Source of the DNA: Sulfurospirillum sp. UBA2217
GTDB lineage: Bacteria > Campylobacterota > Campylobacteria > Campylobacterales > Sulfurospirillaceae
DNA: 64,000 bases
Assembly: GCA_002328495.1 (NCBI GenBank)
Contig: DCUJ01000013.1
Coordinates: 204,392-268,391, forward strand
Direction of reading: 5' to 3'
Under the pieces are notes generated by a model, which worked only from the letters and a program-made list of their open reading frames with translations, had not been told where the DNA came from and searched no databases. Positions 34,487 to 43,008 of the stretch are shown piece by piece (position 1 is the first letter of the stretch; each line of letters starts with the position of its first letter). A program made the position numbers and the translations under genes.

Positions 34487-34571
34487 TGGTACCTGAGGCC
34501 GGACTCGAACCGGCACATATCTCTATACTAGATTTTGAGTCTAGCGCGTCTACCAATTTCACCACTCAGGC
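34487..34571 (-). tRNA. tRNA-Leu (CAA anticodon)
   Basis: Leucine tRNA of 85 bases including the encoded CCA. The anticodon stem-loop CTAGACTCAAAATCTAG has anticodon CAA (decodes UUG), and there is a variable arm. The acceptor stem pairs GCCTGAG with CTCAGGT, and the TpsiC arm is CCGGTTCGAGTCCGG. It is the integration target: the element lies on the side of its 3' end, with a shortened copy of the 3' end at 15488. The gene itself is intact. A TATAAT box at 34591-34596 (minus strand) lies about 20 bases upstream. Confidence 0.95.
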
Positions 34572-34590
34572 ACATTATTTAAGAGTTGGA

Positions 34591-34596
34591 ATTATA
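34591..34596 (-). promoter_or_regulatory. -10 box of tRNA-Leu promoter
   Basis: TATAAT on the minus strand, about 20 bases upstream of the tRNA-Leu 5' end. It lies directly downstream of the T-run of the hup terminator, so the -35 region overlaps that terminator stem. Confidence 0.6.
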
Positions 34597-34597
34597 C

Positions 34598-34641
34598 AAA
34601 AAAAAGCTTAAACATCAGTAAAATCTCAATGTTTAAGCTTT
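34598..34641 (-). terminator. Intrinsic terminator of hup
   Basis: AAAGCTTAAACAT (34629-34641, minus strand) and ATGTTTAAGCTTT (34603-34615) form a 13-base stem with a 13-base loop, followed by a run of eight T on the minus strand. It lies 18 bases after the hup stop and is the clearest rho-independent terminator of the window. Confidence 0.9.
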
Positions 34642-34658
34642 CAAAGTGTAGAAATTAA

Positions 34659-34934
34659 TTATTTTGCAACAGCATCTTTAAGTTTTTTACCAACTTTAAA
34701 CTTAACAGCAGTTGTTTTAGCAACATCTACTACTTTATCTGTTCCAGGAACTCTAGCTTTTCTAGCAGCACGAACTGCTGTACTAAATGTACCAAAACCG
34801 ATAAAGCTTACATCTTTACCAGAAACTAATGCTTCCGTGATTGACTCTAATGCAGCATCAATTGCTTTTTGGCTATCTTTCTTAGAAAGACCTGTTTTGT
34901 CAGAGACCGCTTGGATAAATTCCGCTTTTTTCAT
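34659..34934 (-). CDS. hup: HU-family DNA-binding protein
   Basis: A 91-residue nucleoid-associated protein that bends DNA as a dimer. MKKAEFIQAVSDKTGLSKKD is the typical HU start, and GFGTFSTAVRAARKARVPGT is the arm region. It has its own promoter (TTGTCT, 17 bases, TACAAT) and terminator. In this position it could be confused with IHF, but the sequence is HU-like. Confidence 0.92.
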   Translation of the reverse strand: MKKAEFIQAVSDKTGLSKKDSQKAIDAALESITEALVSGKDVSFIGFGTFSTAVRAARKARVPGTDKVVDVAKTTAVKFKVGKKLKDAVAK

Positions 34935-34968
34935 TGCCCATTCCTTATGAGAGTGTTGTGATGCGTGG

Positions 34969-34997
34969 ATTGTACAATTTTTTTAAGAAAAAGACAA
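34969..34997 (-). promoter_or_regulatory. Sigma-70 promoter of hup
   Basis: Minus strand TTGTCT (34992-34997), 17 bases, TACAAT (34969-34974), about 35 bases before the hup ATG at 34934. Spacing is optimal. Confidence 0.7.
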
Positions 34998-35051
34998 TAT
35001 TTTTTTGAAGAAAGTTAAAGATTAGCCCCAAAAAGTCGATATTTTGTGTGA

Positions 35052-35065
35052 GGAATCAAATTTGC
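35052..35065 (+). promoter_or_regulatory. Sigma-54 promoter of flgL
   Basis: GGAATCAAATTTGC has GG at 35052-35053 and GC at 35064-35065 with 10 bases between, the -24/-12 pattern of RpoN promoters (consensus GG-N10-GC, with TTGC). It lies about 34 bases before the flgL start codon. Hook-associated genes in Campylobacterota are known to be RpoN-dependent, and rpoN is in this window. Confidence 0.65.
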
Positions 35066-35098
35066 TTTTACTGTTGAATAGATTTATTGGAGAAAAAT

Positions 35099-37720
35099 AT
35101 GCGAATTACCAACACACTCTTTTACACAAACTCTGTGGCTGAACATCAAAGTGCTATGAAAAAAATGTATGACGTTGATAAGCAGATATCTTCTGGGCTA
35201 AAAATTCAAAATAGTTATGAAAATAGTGGTGTTTACGTAGATACCATGAGACTTAATTATGAAATAGCCACGTTGGAGCAAACTAAAGAGACAAGTTCAA
35301 AAGCACAAACATTTGCTCAAAATACAGACTCCACAATGAATCAATTTGAAGAAGCATTGGAACAATTTAAAACTAAACTTATTCAAGCAAATAGTAGTGT
35401 TCACTCATCCACAAGCCTAAATACTATTGCCGATGAACTGATAGGAATCAAAACGCATCTTGTAACGTTAGGAAATACCTCTATTAATGGTCAATTTCTC
35501 TTTTCAGGTACTTCCTTATTGCAAAAACCTCTTACTAACGATGGAACTTATGTTGGAAATGGTGAAAATTTAACAGCAATTATTGGTTCTGGTGTTGAAC
35601 TTCCTTATAACATAACTGGGCAATCGCTCTTTTTAGGGAGAGATAATGACTATAACAAGATTGTTTCAACGAATATAGAAATGTTAAATCAGTCTAAACT
35701 AAATCCCAATGTAATGGTAGAGCAAGATGGAAATTTAACATCCTCTAAAGTTTACCTTACGGAAAAAGATACGATTAGAGATTTGGTTGGCGATAACAAT
35801 GCTATAGTAGTAGATGACCCAAAGGCAGTTTTTTATCTATCGGGTCGCAAAAGTGATGGTATATCCTTTGCTCAGCCTATTCAAATTGACACTTCGTCAA
35901 AAATTTCTGATTTGCTGGAAAGCATAGGTATCGCTTATGGTAATACGACTGAAAATAAGGTCGTTGATGTGGCAATGAATGTTAGAGGACAAATTGAAGT
36001 CAAAGATTTAAATCTTGGCAATCAAATATTGGAAATGAACCTATTTGGAGCCATAGATAGAAATGCAATTTCTGGAACTACAGGTGATGCTTTACAAATA
36101 TCAAATAGTGATAATTTGTTACTTTATGACAATGTAGATATTATTGCTTTTAACAAAAGTAATTTTTTATCAACAAAATCTTCTCCTGATTTAACGATGC
36201 AATCTATTTCAATTGGCGGTGGTCTTTACGGCATTAATTTTCCAAATGAAAGTATCAATGTTACTTTAACAACTTCTTTAGATAGTATATTTCCTTCAGA
36301 TGTACATCATTTTGATTTTACTCCGCAGTTTGACGTCTCGGGTAAAAGTGTTCAAGATTTTATGACTGCTATAGAAAATGAATATAGTTTAGCCCCAGGA
36401 AGTGCAACACTCAATAATAACCAAATTGTGACCAATAGTGCAGCTATTGTTTTGGTTCCAAAAAATTCTGTGAATACATTGGCGCGCGGAGATGTTTTAC
36501 CTGATGCTATGAATTATGCACGCAGGGGATTTGAAAAAGAAGGAAATGAACTCATAGGTAATATCTCACAAATTATTAAATCCAATAATGAATTTGCAAC
36601 AGCATCAACAAAATTAGTAGATGTTGCAGGAGTTAATAGCCTTAATGGTAAACAACTTGTATTGGAGTTTACTGATAAAAATGGTGTTAGTAGAACGGGT
36701 ACTCTTAATTTAGATTCGATAGATACAACATTTTCAATTGATTTAGATGGTGATGGTATTATCAATGCCAGTGAACCTAATGAAATTATATCTATTTACA
36801 ATGGCAAAGGTGACCCTCTTAATACGAAAACAAAAGCCGATGAGATGACCTACCAACAACTCATGGATGTTATCAATATGGTCACATCTGGAAATATTCC
36901 AAAACAAGGCGTTACAACAACGGCTCAAACTGCTATTAACGATGCTATCGCATTTGGTGTTGCAGGCGATGCTGTCAATCTTGCGACACAAACAGCGCTT
37001 GCAAAAACAGGAGTCTCTACAGAAACCGCTACATACATTCAAGAAGCCATCGATGCTGGTATATTAAGAGATGACCCCGCCTCAACTCCTGATGTTGTAG
37101 CACAAGCAACATTAGATTATAACGACGCTATTGCCAATGCAAATCTTACAGAATACAACTATGCATTAAGCAATGCCAAGAACAGTGTAGATGTTAGCTT
37201 GAATCATAAAGGGCAAATCAATATTTTAGATCAAAAAGTATCAGAATCAAAAATAGAATTTGCAATGTATGATAAAAGTGCAACCGATTTTACAGGCATA
37301 AGCAGTACAGCTCTTTCTTTTATGGCCAACGATTCCGTAACTATTTCTAGCCCTACCATTGATTTTTTCATGAATTTAGATACCATCATTGATTCGGTAA
37401 GAACTGGCACATATAGAATGGATAGTAATTCAAAAGATCCAAGAAATGTTGGTATGCAAAACGCATTAAGCCAACTCGATCACATTCTGGATCACGTTAC
37501 GAAGGAGCATACAAAAATTGGGACATTTTCAAATGCACTCAGTGATGCCAATGAAAGAGCTGAGTATTTGAGCCTCAATGTAAAGACGGTTCGTTCACAA
37601 GTTATTGATGTAGACATAGCTGAAGCCTATTTACAGTTTAATCAAATCAGTAACTCGTATCAAGCGATGTTGTCAACCATTGCAAAGATAAATTCAATGT
37701 CCCTTTTAAATTACATGTAA
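35099..37720 (+). CDS. flgL: Flagellar hook-associated protein 3 (FlgL)
   Basis: Hook-filament junction protein exported through the flagellar type III system. The N-terminus (MRITNTLFYTNSVAEHQSAM) and the C-terminus (SLNVKTVRSQVIDVDIAEAY, then QAMLSTIAKINSMSLLNYM) are flagellin-like helical zones; together they form the D0/D1 domain. At 873 residues it is much longer than enteric FlgL (about 317) because of a large central region (residues about 170-740), as in Campylobacter FlgL. ATG 35099 has GGAG six bases upstream, so I prefer it to TTG 35087. The stop lies inside the TTACATGTAA at 37711. Confidence 0.88.
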   Translation: MRITNTLFYTNSVAEHQSAMKKMYDVDKQISSGLKIQNSYENSGVYVDTMRLNYEIATLEQTKETSSKAQTFAQNTDSTMNQFEEALEQFKTKLIQANSSVHSSTSLNTIADELIGIKTHLVTLGNTSINGQFLFSGTSLLQKPLTNDGTYVGNGENLTAIIGSGVELPYNITGQSLFLGRDNDYNKIVSTNIEMLNQSKLNPNVMVEQDGNLTSSKVYLTEKDTIRDLVGDNNAIVVDDPKAVFYLSGRKSDGISFAQPIQIDTSSKISDLLESIGIAYGNTTENKVVDVAMNVRGQIEVKDLNLGNQILEMNLFGAIDRNAISGTTGDALQISNSDNLLLYDNVDIIAFNKSNFLSTKSSPDLTMQSISIGGGLYGINFPNESINVTLTTSLDSIFPSDVHHFDFTPQFDVSGKSVQDFMTAIENEYSLAPGSATLNNNQIVTNSAAIVLVPKNSVNTLARGDVLPDAMNYARRGFEKEGNELIGNISQIIKSNNEFATASTKLVDVAGVNSLNGKQLVLEFTDKNGVSRTGTLNLDSIDTTFSIDLDGDGIINASEPNEIISIYNGKGDPLNTKTKADEMTYQQLMDVINMVTSGNIPKQGVTTTAQTAINDAIAFGVAGDAVNLATQTALAKTGVSTETATYIQEAIDAGILRDDPASTPDVVAQATLDYNDAIANANLTEYNYALSNAKNSVDVSLNHKGQINILDQKVSESKIEFAMYDKSATDFTGISSTALSFMANDSVTISSPTIDFFMNLDTIIDSVRTGTYRMDSNSKDPRNVGMQNALSQLDHILDHVTKEHTKIGTFSNALSDANERAEYLSLNVKTVRSQVIDVDIAEAYLQFNQISNSYQAMLSTIAKINSMSLLNYM

Positions 37721-37752
37721 TCTGTTATAATACAGTTTTGATTTACATGTAA
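37711..37752 (+). promoter_or_regulatory. Two TTACATGTAA palindromes and -10 box before ftsK
   Basis: Exact palindromes at 37711-37720 (overlapping the flgL stop) and 37743-37752, with an extended -10 box TGTTATAAT (TATAAT at 37726-37731) between. The second palindrome runs into AAAGGA, the ftsK ribosome site. Confidence 0.6.
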
Positions 37753-37795
37753 AGGATACGTTATACTCAAAGAGACTTTATTTATTATTTTTATA

Positions 37796-39880
37796 GTGCT
37801 TTTTTTGTTTTTAGGCATTTCAACCATTCTGCCTGAACCTTCGATTGTTGGGAAGTTTGGTGCGCAAATGGGTCTTTGGAATCAACAATGGTTTGGTTAT
37901 TTTTCCTTTGCATATCCTTTTGCATTACTTCTACCTGCCTTCTTCTTCTATAAAGAGAGTGCTTTTACGGAACGACGCATTGGGGTTATACTCTCATCCC
38001 TTATCCTTTTTATAGCACTTTTGATGTCACAATCCATTTTAATTGCCAATGCCTACAAAGGAAAATTAGGTCATTTTATCGTTGCATCATTAATTGATTC
38101 TATTGGAATTATGGGTGTTTGGCTATTTATTTTTGCTATTTTTACCCTTTCTATCGTTCTTTTGGTTGAATCCAGCGTAGGCGATTTTCTAGCTTTCGTA
38201 AAACCTACTTTTAAAAAAACAAGCATCAATGAGTATACTGCTGAAAGAGAGACGCTATCATACGATGAGACCATTACTCTTAAAGAGCGTCTTAAGCTCG
38301 AAACTATAGCTGAACCTTTTTTAATTGAAGAAAACGAAGAACATCAAGAAGAGCATGATACAGAAGCAAATACACCAAAGAGCAAAACAAAAACCAGTAA
38401 AAAAGTAGAAATTTTAAGCGTTGTAGAAGAAAACAAACAACTTCTCTCTCAAATAGAAAGAGGGGAGCGCGATAAACCAAAAGATTTCAAACTTCCACCA
38501 CTCTCATTTTTGGCAAATCCTCCCAGCAAAGCTATACATGTAAACGAAAGTGAAATTGACCAAAAGATCCAAGATTTATTGGAAAAATTGCGTCGTTTTA
38601 AAATTGAAGGGGATGTCGTTCGCACCTATTCAGGTCCCGTGGTAACAACCTTTGAGTTTAAGCCCGCTCCGCATGTAAAAGTTTCACGTATTTTAACACT
38701 TCAAGATGACCTAGCTATGGCACTTCGTGCAAAAACTATTCGTATCCAAGCACCGATTCCAGGAAAAGATGTTGTGGGTATTGAAGTACCTAACCAAAAA
38801 ATCGAGACGATTTATTTAAAAGAAATTTTGGAGAGTGAAATTTTCCAAAAATCCTCTTCACCTCTGACCATCGCCCTTGGAAAAGATATCGTAGGTAATG
38901 CGTTTGTAACAGATTTGAAAAAATTACCGCACTTACTGATTGCAGGGACAACAGGAAGTGGTAAAAGTGTGGGTATTAATGCGATGCTACTTTCATTGCT
39001 TTACCGAAACTCTCCCGATACCCTACGGTTTTTGATGATAGACCCAAAAATGCTTGAATTTTCAATTTACAACGATATACCACATCTCTTAACCCCAGTC
39101 ATTACGAAACCAAAACAGGCGATTATTGCACTTGCAAATATGGTCACTGAAATGGAAAGACGCTATCAAGTAATGAGTCATTCAAAGACCAAAAACATCG
39201 AAAATTATAATGAAAAAGCTAAAAGTATTGGGATGGATACTTTACCTTATATTGTTATTATCATTGATGAATTGGCGGATTTAATGATGACCAGCGGTAA
39301 AGATGTTGAATTTTACATTGCACGTCTTGCTCAAATGGCACGAGCAAGTGGTATTCACATTATTGTCGCAACCCAACGCCCTTCTGTTGATGTTGTCACA
39401 GGACTTATTAAAGCCAATTTACCTTCGCGTATCAGCTTTAAGGTTGGACAAAAAATAGATTCAAAAGTCATTATTGACACCAGCGGGGCTGATTCACTTT
39501 TAGGCAATGGCGATATGCTTTTCACGCCTCCTGGAACCTCTGGGCTTATTCGTTTGCACGCTCCTTACACTAACGAAGAAGAAATTGATAAAGTAGTAGA
39601 ATATCTTAAAAAACAACGCCCTGTTCAGTACGATGAGAGTTTTTTACGTGAAAGCGAAGAAGGTTCTTTTTCAGGCTCTGGTTCCAAAGAGAGTGGTGAG
39701 TTGGATGAGCTCTTTGATGAAGCCAAAGCTATTGTTGTCAATGAACGCAAAAGTTCAATCAGCTACATTCAAAGACGTTTAAATATTGGTTATAATAGAG
39801 CTGCTACCATTGTTGAACAACTTGAGGCTATGGGTATTTTATCTGCTCAAAATAGCAAGGGTCAACGTGAAATCTTATAA
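37796..39880 (+). CDS. ftsK: DNA translocase FtsK
   Basis: Membrane-anchored hexameric DNA pump at the division septum that clears chromosome ends and supports XerH/dif resolution. About four membrane helices lie in residues 1-125, then an acidic linker (about 140-230), the motor with Walker A AGTTGSGKSVG and Walker B IVIIIDELADLM, and a C-terminal gamma winged helix (SSISYIQRRLNIGYNRAA). The only canonical start is GTG 37796, inside the first membrane helix and without a ribosome site. An ATA at 37763, six bases after AAAGGA, would give a complete helix with a LKETLF leader. I give the canonical start but think the true start is probably upstream. Confidence 0.93.
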   Translation: MLFLFLGISTILPEPSIVGKFGAQMGLWNQQWFGYFSFAYPFALLLPAFFFYKESAFTERRIGVILSSLILFIALLMSQSILIANAYKGKLGHFIVASLIDSIGIMGVWLFIFAIFTLSIVLLVESSVGDFLAFVKPTFKKTSINEYTAERETLSYDETITLKERLKLETIAEPFLIEENEEHQEEHDTEANTPKSKTKTSKKVEILSVVEENKQLLSQIERGERDKPKDFKLPPLSFLANPPSKAIHVNESEIDQKIQDLLEKLRRFKIEGDVVRTYSGPVVTTFEFKPAPHVKVSRILTLQDDLAMALRAKTIRIQAPIPGKDVVGIEVPNQKIETIYLKEILESEIFQKSSSPLTIALGKDIVGNAFVTDLKKLPHLLIAGTTGSGKSVGINAMLLSLLYRNSPDTLRFLMIDPKMLEFSIYNDIPHLLTPVITKPKQAIIALANMVTEMERRYQVMSHSKTKNIENYNEKAKSIGMDTLPYIVIIIDELADLMMTSGKDVEFYIARLAQMARASGIHIIVATQRPSVDVVTGLIKANLPSRISFKVGQKIDSKVIIDTSGADSLLGNGDMLFTPPGTSGLIRLHAPYTNEEEIDKVVEYLKKQRPVQYDESFLRESEEGSFSGSGSKESGELDELFDEAKAIVVNERKSSISYIQRRLNIGYNRAATIVEQLEAMGILSAQNSKGQREIL

Positions 39881-39906
39881 ATACATCATTCCAAGGAGTT
39901 AGAAGC

Positions 39907-42465
39907 ATGAGTTTTTTTCAAACCTACGCAATAGAAGTACAAGAACGAGTCAAACTAGGTGTTCCGCCATTGCCATTGGATGCAAAAAAAACAGCAGAGG
40001 TTGTTGAGCTGTTGAAAAAAGAGGAGGGTGACCAAACCTTTTTAGTCGATTTGCTAGCCAATCGTGTACCCCCTGGAGTGGATGAAGCCGCGTATGTTAA
40101 AGCAGCTTTTTTGAATGATATTGCTGCTAAAAAGCTTACATGTAAAGCCATTTCTGCGGTGCATGCCATAGAACTTTTGGGAACAATGTTTGGAGGATAT
40201 AACGTCCAGCCCCTCATCGATGCATTAAGCTCAAACGATGATTTGGTTGCACAAGCCGCGTGTAAGGCCCTTAAACATACTGTCTTGGTGTATGGCTCAT
40301 TTAATGATGTTGAAACCTTAGCAAAGACAAATCCTTATGCCAAAGAAGTGATGCTCTCTTGGGCAAATGCAGAGTGGTTTACGACCAAAGCTCCTTTGGC
40401 AGAAAAAATCACCGTAGCAGTTCTAAAAGTTCCAGGGGAGACCAACACCGATGATTTAAGTCCAGCCAGTGAAGCATTCACCCGAAGTGACATTCCTCTT
40501 CACGCCAATGCCATGTTGGTTAAACGACTTCCAGGTTCGATTGAAAAAATTAAAGAACTCATTGCATCTGGTCATGAAGTAGCTTATGTGGGTGATGTGG
40601 TAGGAACTGGAAGTAGCCGTAAATCAGGGATTAACTCTATCCAATGGTTTATGGGGAGAGAGATTCCTTTTGTGCCTAACAAAAAAACAGGTGGCTTGGT
40701 TCTAGGTTCAACCATTGCGCCTATTTTCTTTAATACCGCCGAAGATAGCGGAGCACTTCCGATTGAAGTCAATGTAGAAGGATTAGAGACGGGCGATATC
40801 ATCGATGTTTATCCGCTTGAGGGTAAAATTGAAAAAGAGGGTCAAGTGCTTTCTCATTTTAAACTCTCACCCAATACTCTAGCCGATGAATACCGTGCAG
40901 GAGGACGTATTCCTCTCATCATCGGTCGAGGTTTAACCGCAAAAGCACGGGCAAGTTTAGGCATGGGAGTAGAGAGTATTTTTGAAAAACCAGAGCAGCC
41001 AGAAGCTCAAAAAGGAGCAGGGTTTACCCTTGCCCAAAAAATGGTAGGAAAAGCCTGTGGCGTGGAAGGTGTTATGCCCAATATGTACGTTGAACCTTTA
41101 ACCCTCACCGTCGGAAGTCAAGATACTACGGGACCAATGACCAGAGATGAAATTGTTGAACTTGCTGCCCTTGGCTTTAGTGCAGACCTTGTCATGCAAA
41201 GCTTCTGCCATACAGCCGCGTATCCAAAACCTAGCGATGTAAAGCTACACCATACCTTGCCAAAATTTATCACTTCACGTAGTGGAGTGAGTTTAAAAGT
41301 AGGCGATGGTGTTATTCATTCCTGGCTAAATCGTATGGTGCTTCCCGATACGGTAGGCACAGGTGGAGACAGTCATACCCGTTTCCCTATTGGTATCTCT
41401 TTCCCCGCAGGTTCTGGCCTTGTAGCCTTTGCAGGGGTTACAGGCAGTATGCCTCTTAATATGCCAGAATCTGTTCTTGTACGATTCAAAGGCGAATTGC
41501 AACCAGGAATCACTTTGCGTGATTTGGTCAATGCCATTCCTTACTATGCCATCAAAAAAGGACTACTTACCGTTCCTAAAAAAAATAAAAAGAATATTTT
41601 TGCAGGACGCATCTTAGAAATCGAAGGACTTCCCAAACTCAAAGTTGAACAAGCTTTTGAACTCAGTGATGCTTCAGCAGAACGTAGTGCAGCAGCGTGC
41701 GCCATTGCCTTAGATACAGAACCTGTTGTTGAATACCTCAAATCAAACATTACGCTTTTAGAGTCGATGGTACAAGCTGGCTATCAAGACGCGGTGACAT
41801 TACAACGAAGAGCCGATAAAATGAAAGCGTGGATAGCCAATCCAAAACTCCTTAAAGCAGATGCCAATGCTCAGTATGCTGAAGTCATTGAGATTGACTT
41901 AAATGAGATTAAAGAGCCAATTCTTGCCTGCCCAAATGATCCAGATGATGTAGCCACCTTAAGTGAAGTACTGGCTGATGCAAATCGTCCTAAGAAAATC
42001 GATGAAGTATTTGTGGGAAGTTGTATGACAAATATCGGACACTACAGAGCTTTAGGCGAAGTACTCAAAGGTGAGGGAAAAGTTCCCACAACACTTTGGA
42101 TAGCACCTCCTACAAAGATGGATAAAGCCCAACTCATTGAAGAGGGTTACTACGCACTCTTTGGCGCAGCAGGGGCAAGGATAGAGCTTCCAGGTTGTTC
42201 ATTGTGTATGGGTAATCAAGCCAGTGTGCGAGAAGGGGCTGTTGTTTTTTCAACCTCCACACGTAACTTCGACAATCGTATGGGACCTAATTCAAAAGTC
42301 TATTTAGGAAGTGCTGAACTAGCAGCTCTTTGCGCACTTTTAGGACGACTCCCCAGTGTGGAAGAATATATGAGTTTAGTACCTCGTAAACTTGAAGGCA
42401 AAACAGACAAAGTTTATCAATACCTCAATTTCAATCTTATCAAAGACTATCAACTCGATAATTAA
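39907..42465 (+). CDS. acnB: Aconitate hydratase B
   Basis: TCA-cycle aconitase (AcnB type) interconverting citrate and isocitrate. The N-terminal helical HEAT-like domain, the swivel domain (TNTDDLSPASEAF) and the iron-sulfur ligands in FVGSCMTNIGH and LPGCSLCMGNQ match AcnB. Length 852 is close to E. coli AcnB (865). AcnB also binds mRNA in some bacteria when iron is low; not shown here. AAGGAG lies before ATG 39907. A terminator follows. Confidence 0.97.
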   Translation: MSFFQTYAIEVQERVKLGVPPLPLDAKKTAEVVELLKKEEGDQTFLVDLLANRVPPGVDEAAYVKAAFLNDIAAKKLTCKAISAVHAIELLGTMFGGYNVQPLIDALSSNDDLVAQAACKALKHTVLVYGSFNDVETLAKTNPYAKEVMLSWANAEWFTTKAPLAEKITVAVLKVPGETNTDDLSPASEAFTRSDIPLHANAMLVKRLPGSIEKIKELIASGHEVAYVGDVVGTGSSRKSGINSIQWFMGREIPFVPNKKTGGLVLGSTIAPIFFNTAEDSGALPIEVNVEGLETGDIIDVYPLEGKIEKEGQVLSHFKLSPNTLADEYRAGGRIPLIIGRGLTAKARASLGMGVESIFEKPEQPEAQKGAGFTLAQKMVGKACGVEGVMPNMYVEPLTLTVGSQDTTGPMTRDEIVELAALGFSADLVMQSFCHTAAYPKPSDVKLHHTLPKFITSRSGVSLKVGDGVIHSWLNRMVLPDTVGTGGDSHTRFPIGISFPAGSGLVAFAGVTGSMPLNMPESVLVRFKGELQPGITLRDLVNAIPYYAIKKGLLTVPKKNKKNIFAGRILEIEGLPKLKVEQAFELSDASAERSAAACAIALDTEPVVEYLKSNITLLESMVQAGYQDAVTLQRRADKMKAWIANPKLLKADANAQYAEVIEIDLNEIKEPILACPNDPDDVATLSEVLADANRPKKIDEVFVGSCMTNIGHYRALGEVLKGEGKVPTTLWIAPPTKMDKAQLIEEGYYALFGAAGARIELPGCSLCMGNQASVREGAVVFSTSTRNFDNRMGPNSKVYLGSAELAALCALLGRLPSVEEYMSLVPRKLEGKTDKVYQYLNFNLIKDYQLDN

Positions 42466-42473
42466 ATTTCTCA

Positions 42474-42505
42474 AAAGCCACTTATTTTACGGGTGGCTTT
42501 ATTCT
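42474..42505 (+). terminator. Terminator after acnB
   Basis: AAAGCCAC (42474-42481) pairs with GTGGCTTT (42493-42500) around an 11-base loop, followed by ATTCTTT. It lies 9 bases after the acnB stop; a TTACATGTAA begins at 42506. Confidence 0.75.
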
Positions 42506-42523
42506 TTACATGTAAGGATTCTT

Positions 42524-42985
42524 TTGCTAATTAAAAAAAATTGTGTTGTAACCTTAGATTACACCGTCTTTGATACCAATGAAACGCTGTTAGATAGTGG
42601 CGCAACACCTCTCACCTACCTTCATGGTGGCTATGGTGAGCTTTTCGAAAAAATAGAAGAAGTTCTTGATGGTAAAAGTGTAGGAGAGAGTATTCATCTT
42701 CAACTCTTGCCAAAAGACGCCTTCGGTGAGTACAAGGAAGCACTGGTTTTGATAGATAATCGTGACGCTTTTGAAGAAGATATCGAAGTAGGGCAAAACG
42801 TTGAAATGGTTTTTGATGAAGAAGATTCAAATGAAATGATGATAACCTACACCATCACTGATATCCATAAAGATAGAGTCGTGCTTGATGCTAACCATCC
42901 TTTAGCGGGGCTAACCATCATTTTTGATGCCACGGTGATTGGCATACGCGAAGCAACACACGAAGAAATTGAAGCTAAATTATAA
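42524..42985 (+). CDS. slyD: SlyD-like FKBP-type peptidyl-prolyl isomerase
   Basis: A 153-residue protein of the SlyD/FKBP family that speeds proline isomerisation and acts as a chaperone. FDTNETLLDSGATPLTYLHG is the FKBP start (about residues 16-35), followed by the insert-in-flap region (GEYKEALVLIDNRDAFEEDI). NHPLAGLTIIFDATVIGIR is the conserved end. The His/Cys-rich metal-binding tail of E. coli SlyD is absent. I chose TTG 42524, preceded by AAGGA; an upstream frame extension runs into acnB. The ribosome site abuts a TTACATGTAA. Confidence 0.85.
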   Translation: MLIKKNCVVTLDYTVFDTNETLLDSGATPLTYLHGGYGELFEKIEEVLDGKSVGESIHLQLLPKDAFGEYKEALVLIDNRDAFEEDIEVGQNVEMVFDEEDSNEMMITYTITDIHKDRVVLDANHPLAGLTIIFDATVIGIREATHEEIEAKL

Positions 42986-43008
42986 AACTCATTTAAAGGT
43001 CTTTACCT

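Noticed and set aside
15488..34571. Prophage
   Set aside because: Integrase, AlpA-like and HTH genes are phage-like, but there is no terminase, capsid, tail or lysis gene, and a relaxase and mobC are present, so an integrative and mobilizable element fits better.
37796..39880. Frameshift at the ftsK start
   Set aside because: Reading upstream in frame gives a continuous open frame to a stop at 37739-37741 with a good ribosome site before ATA, so an alternative start explains it without a frameshift.
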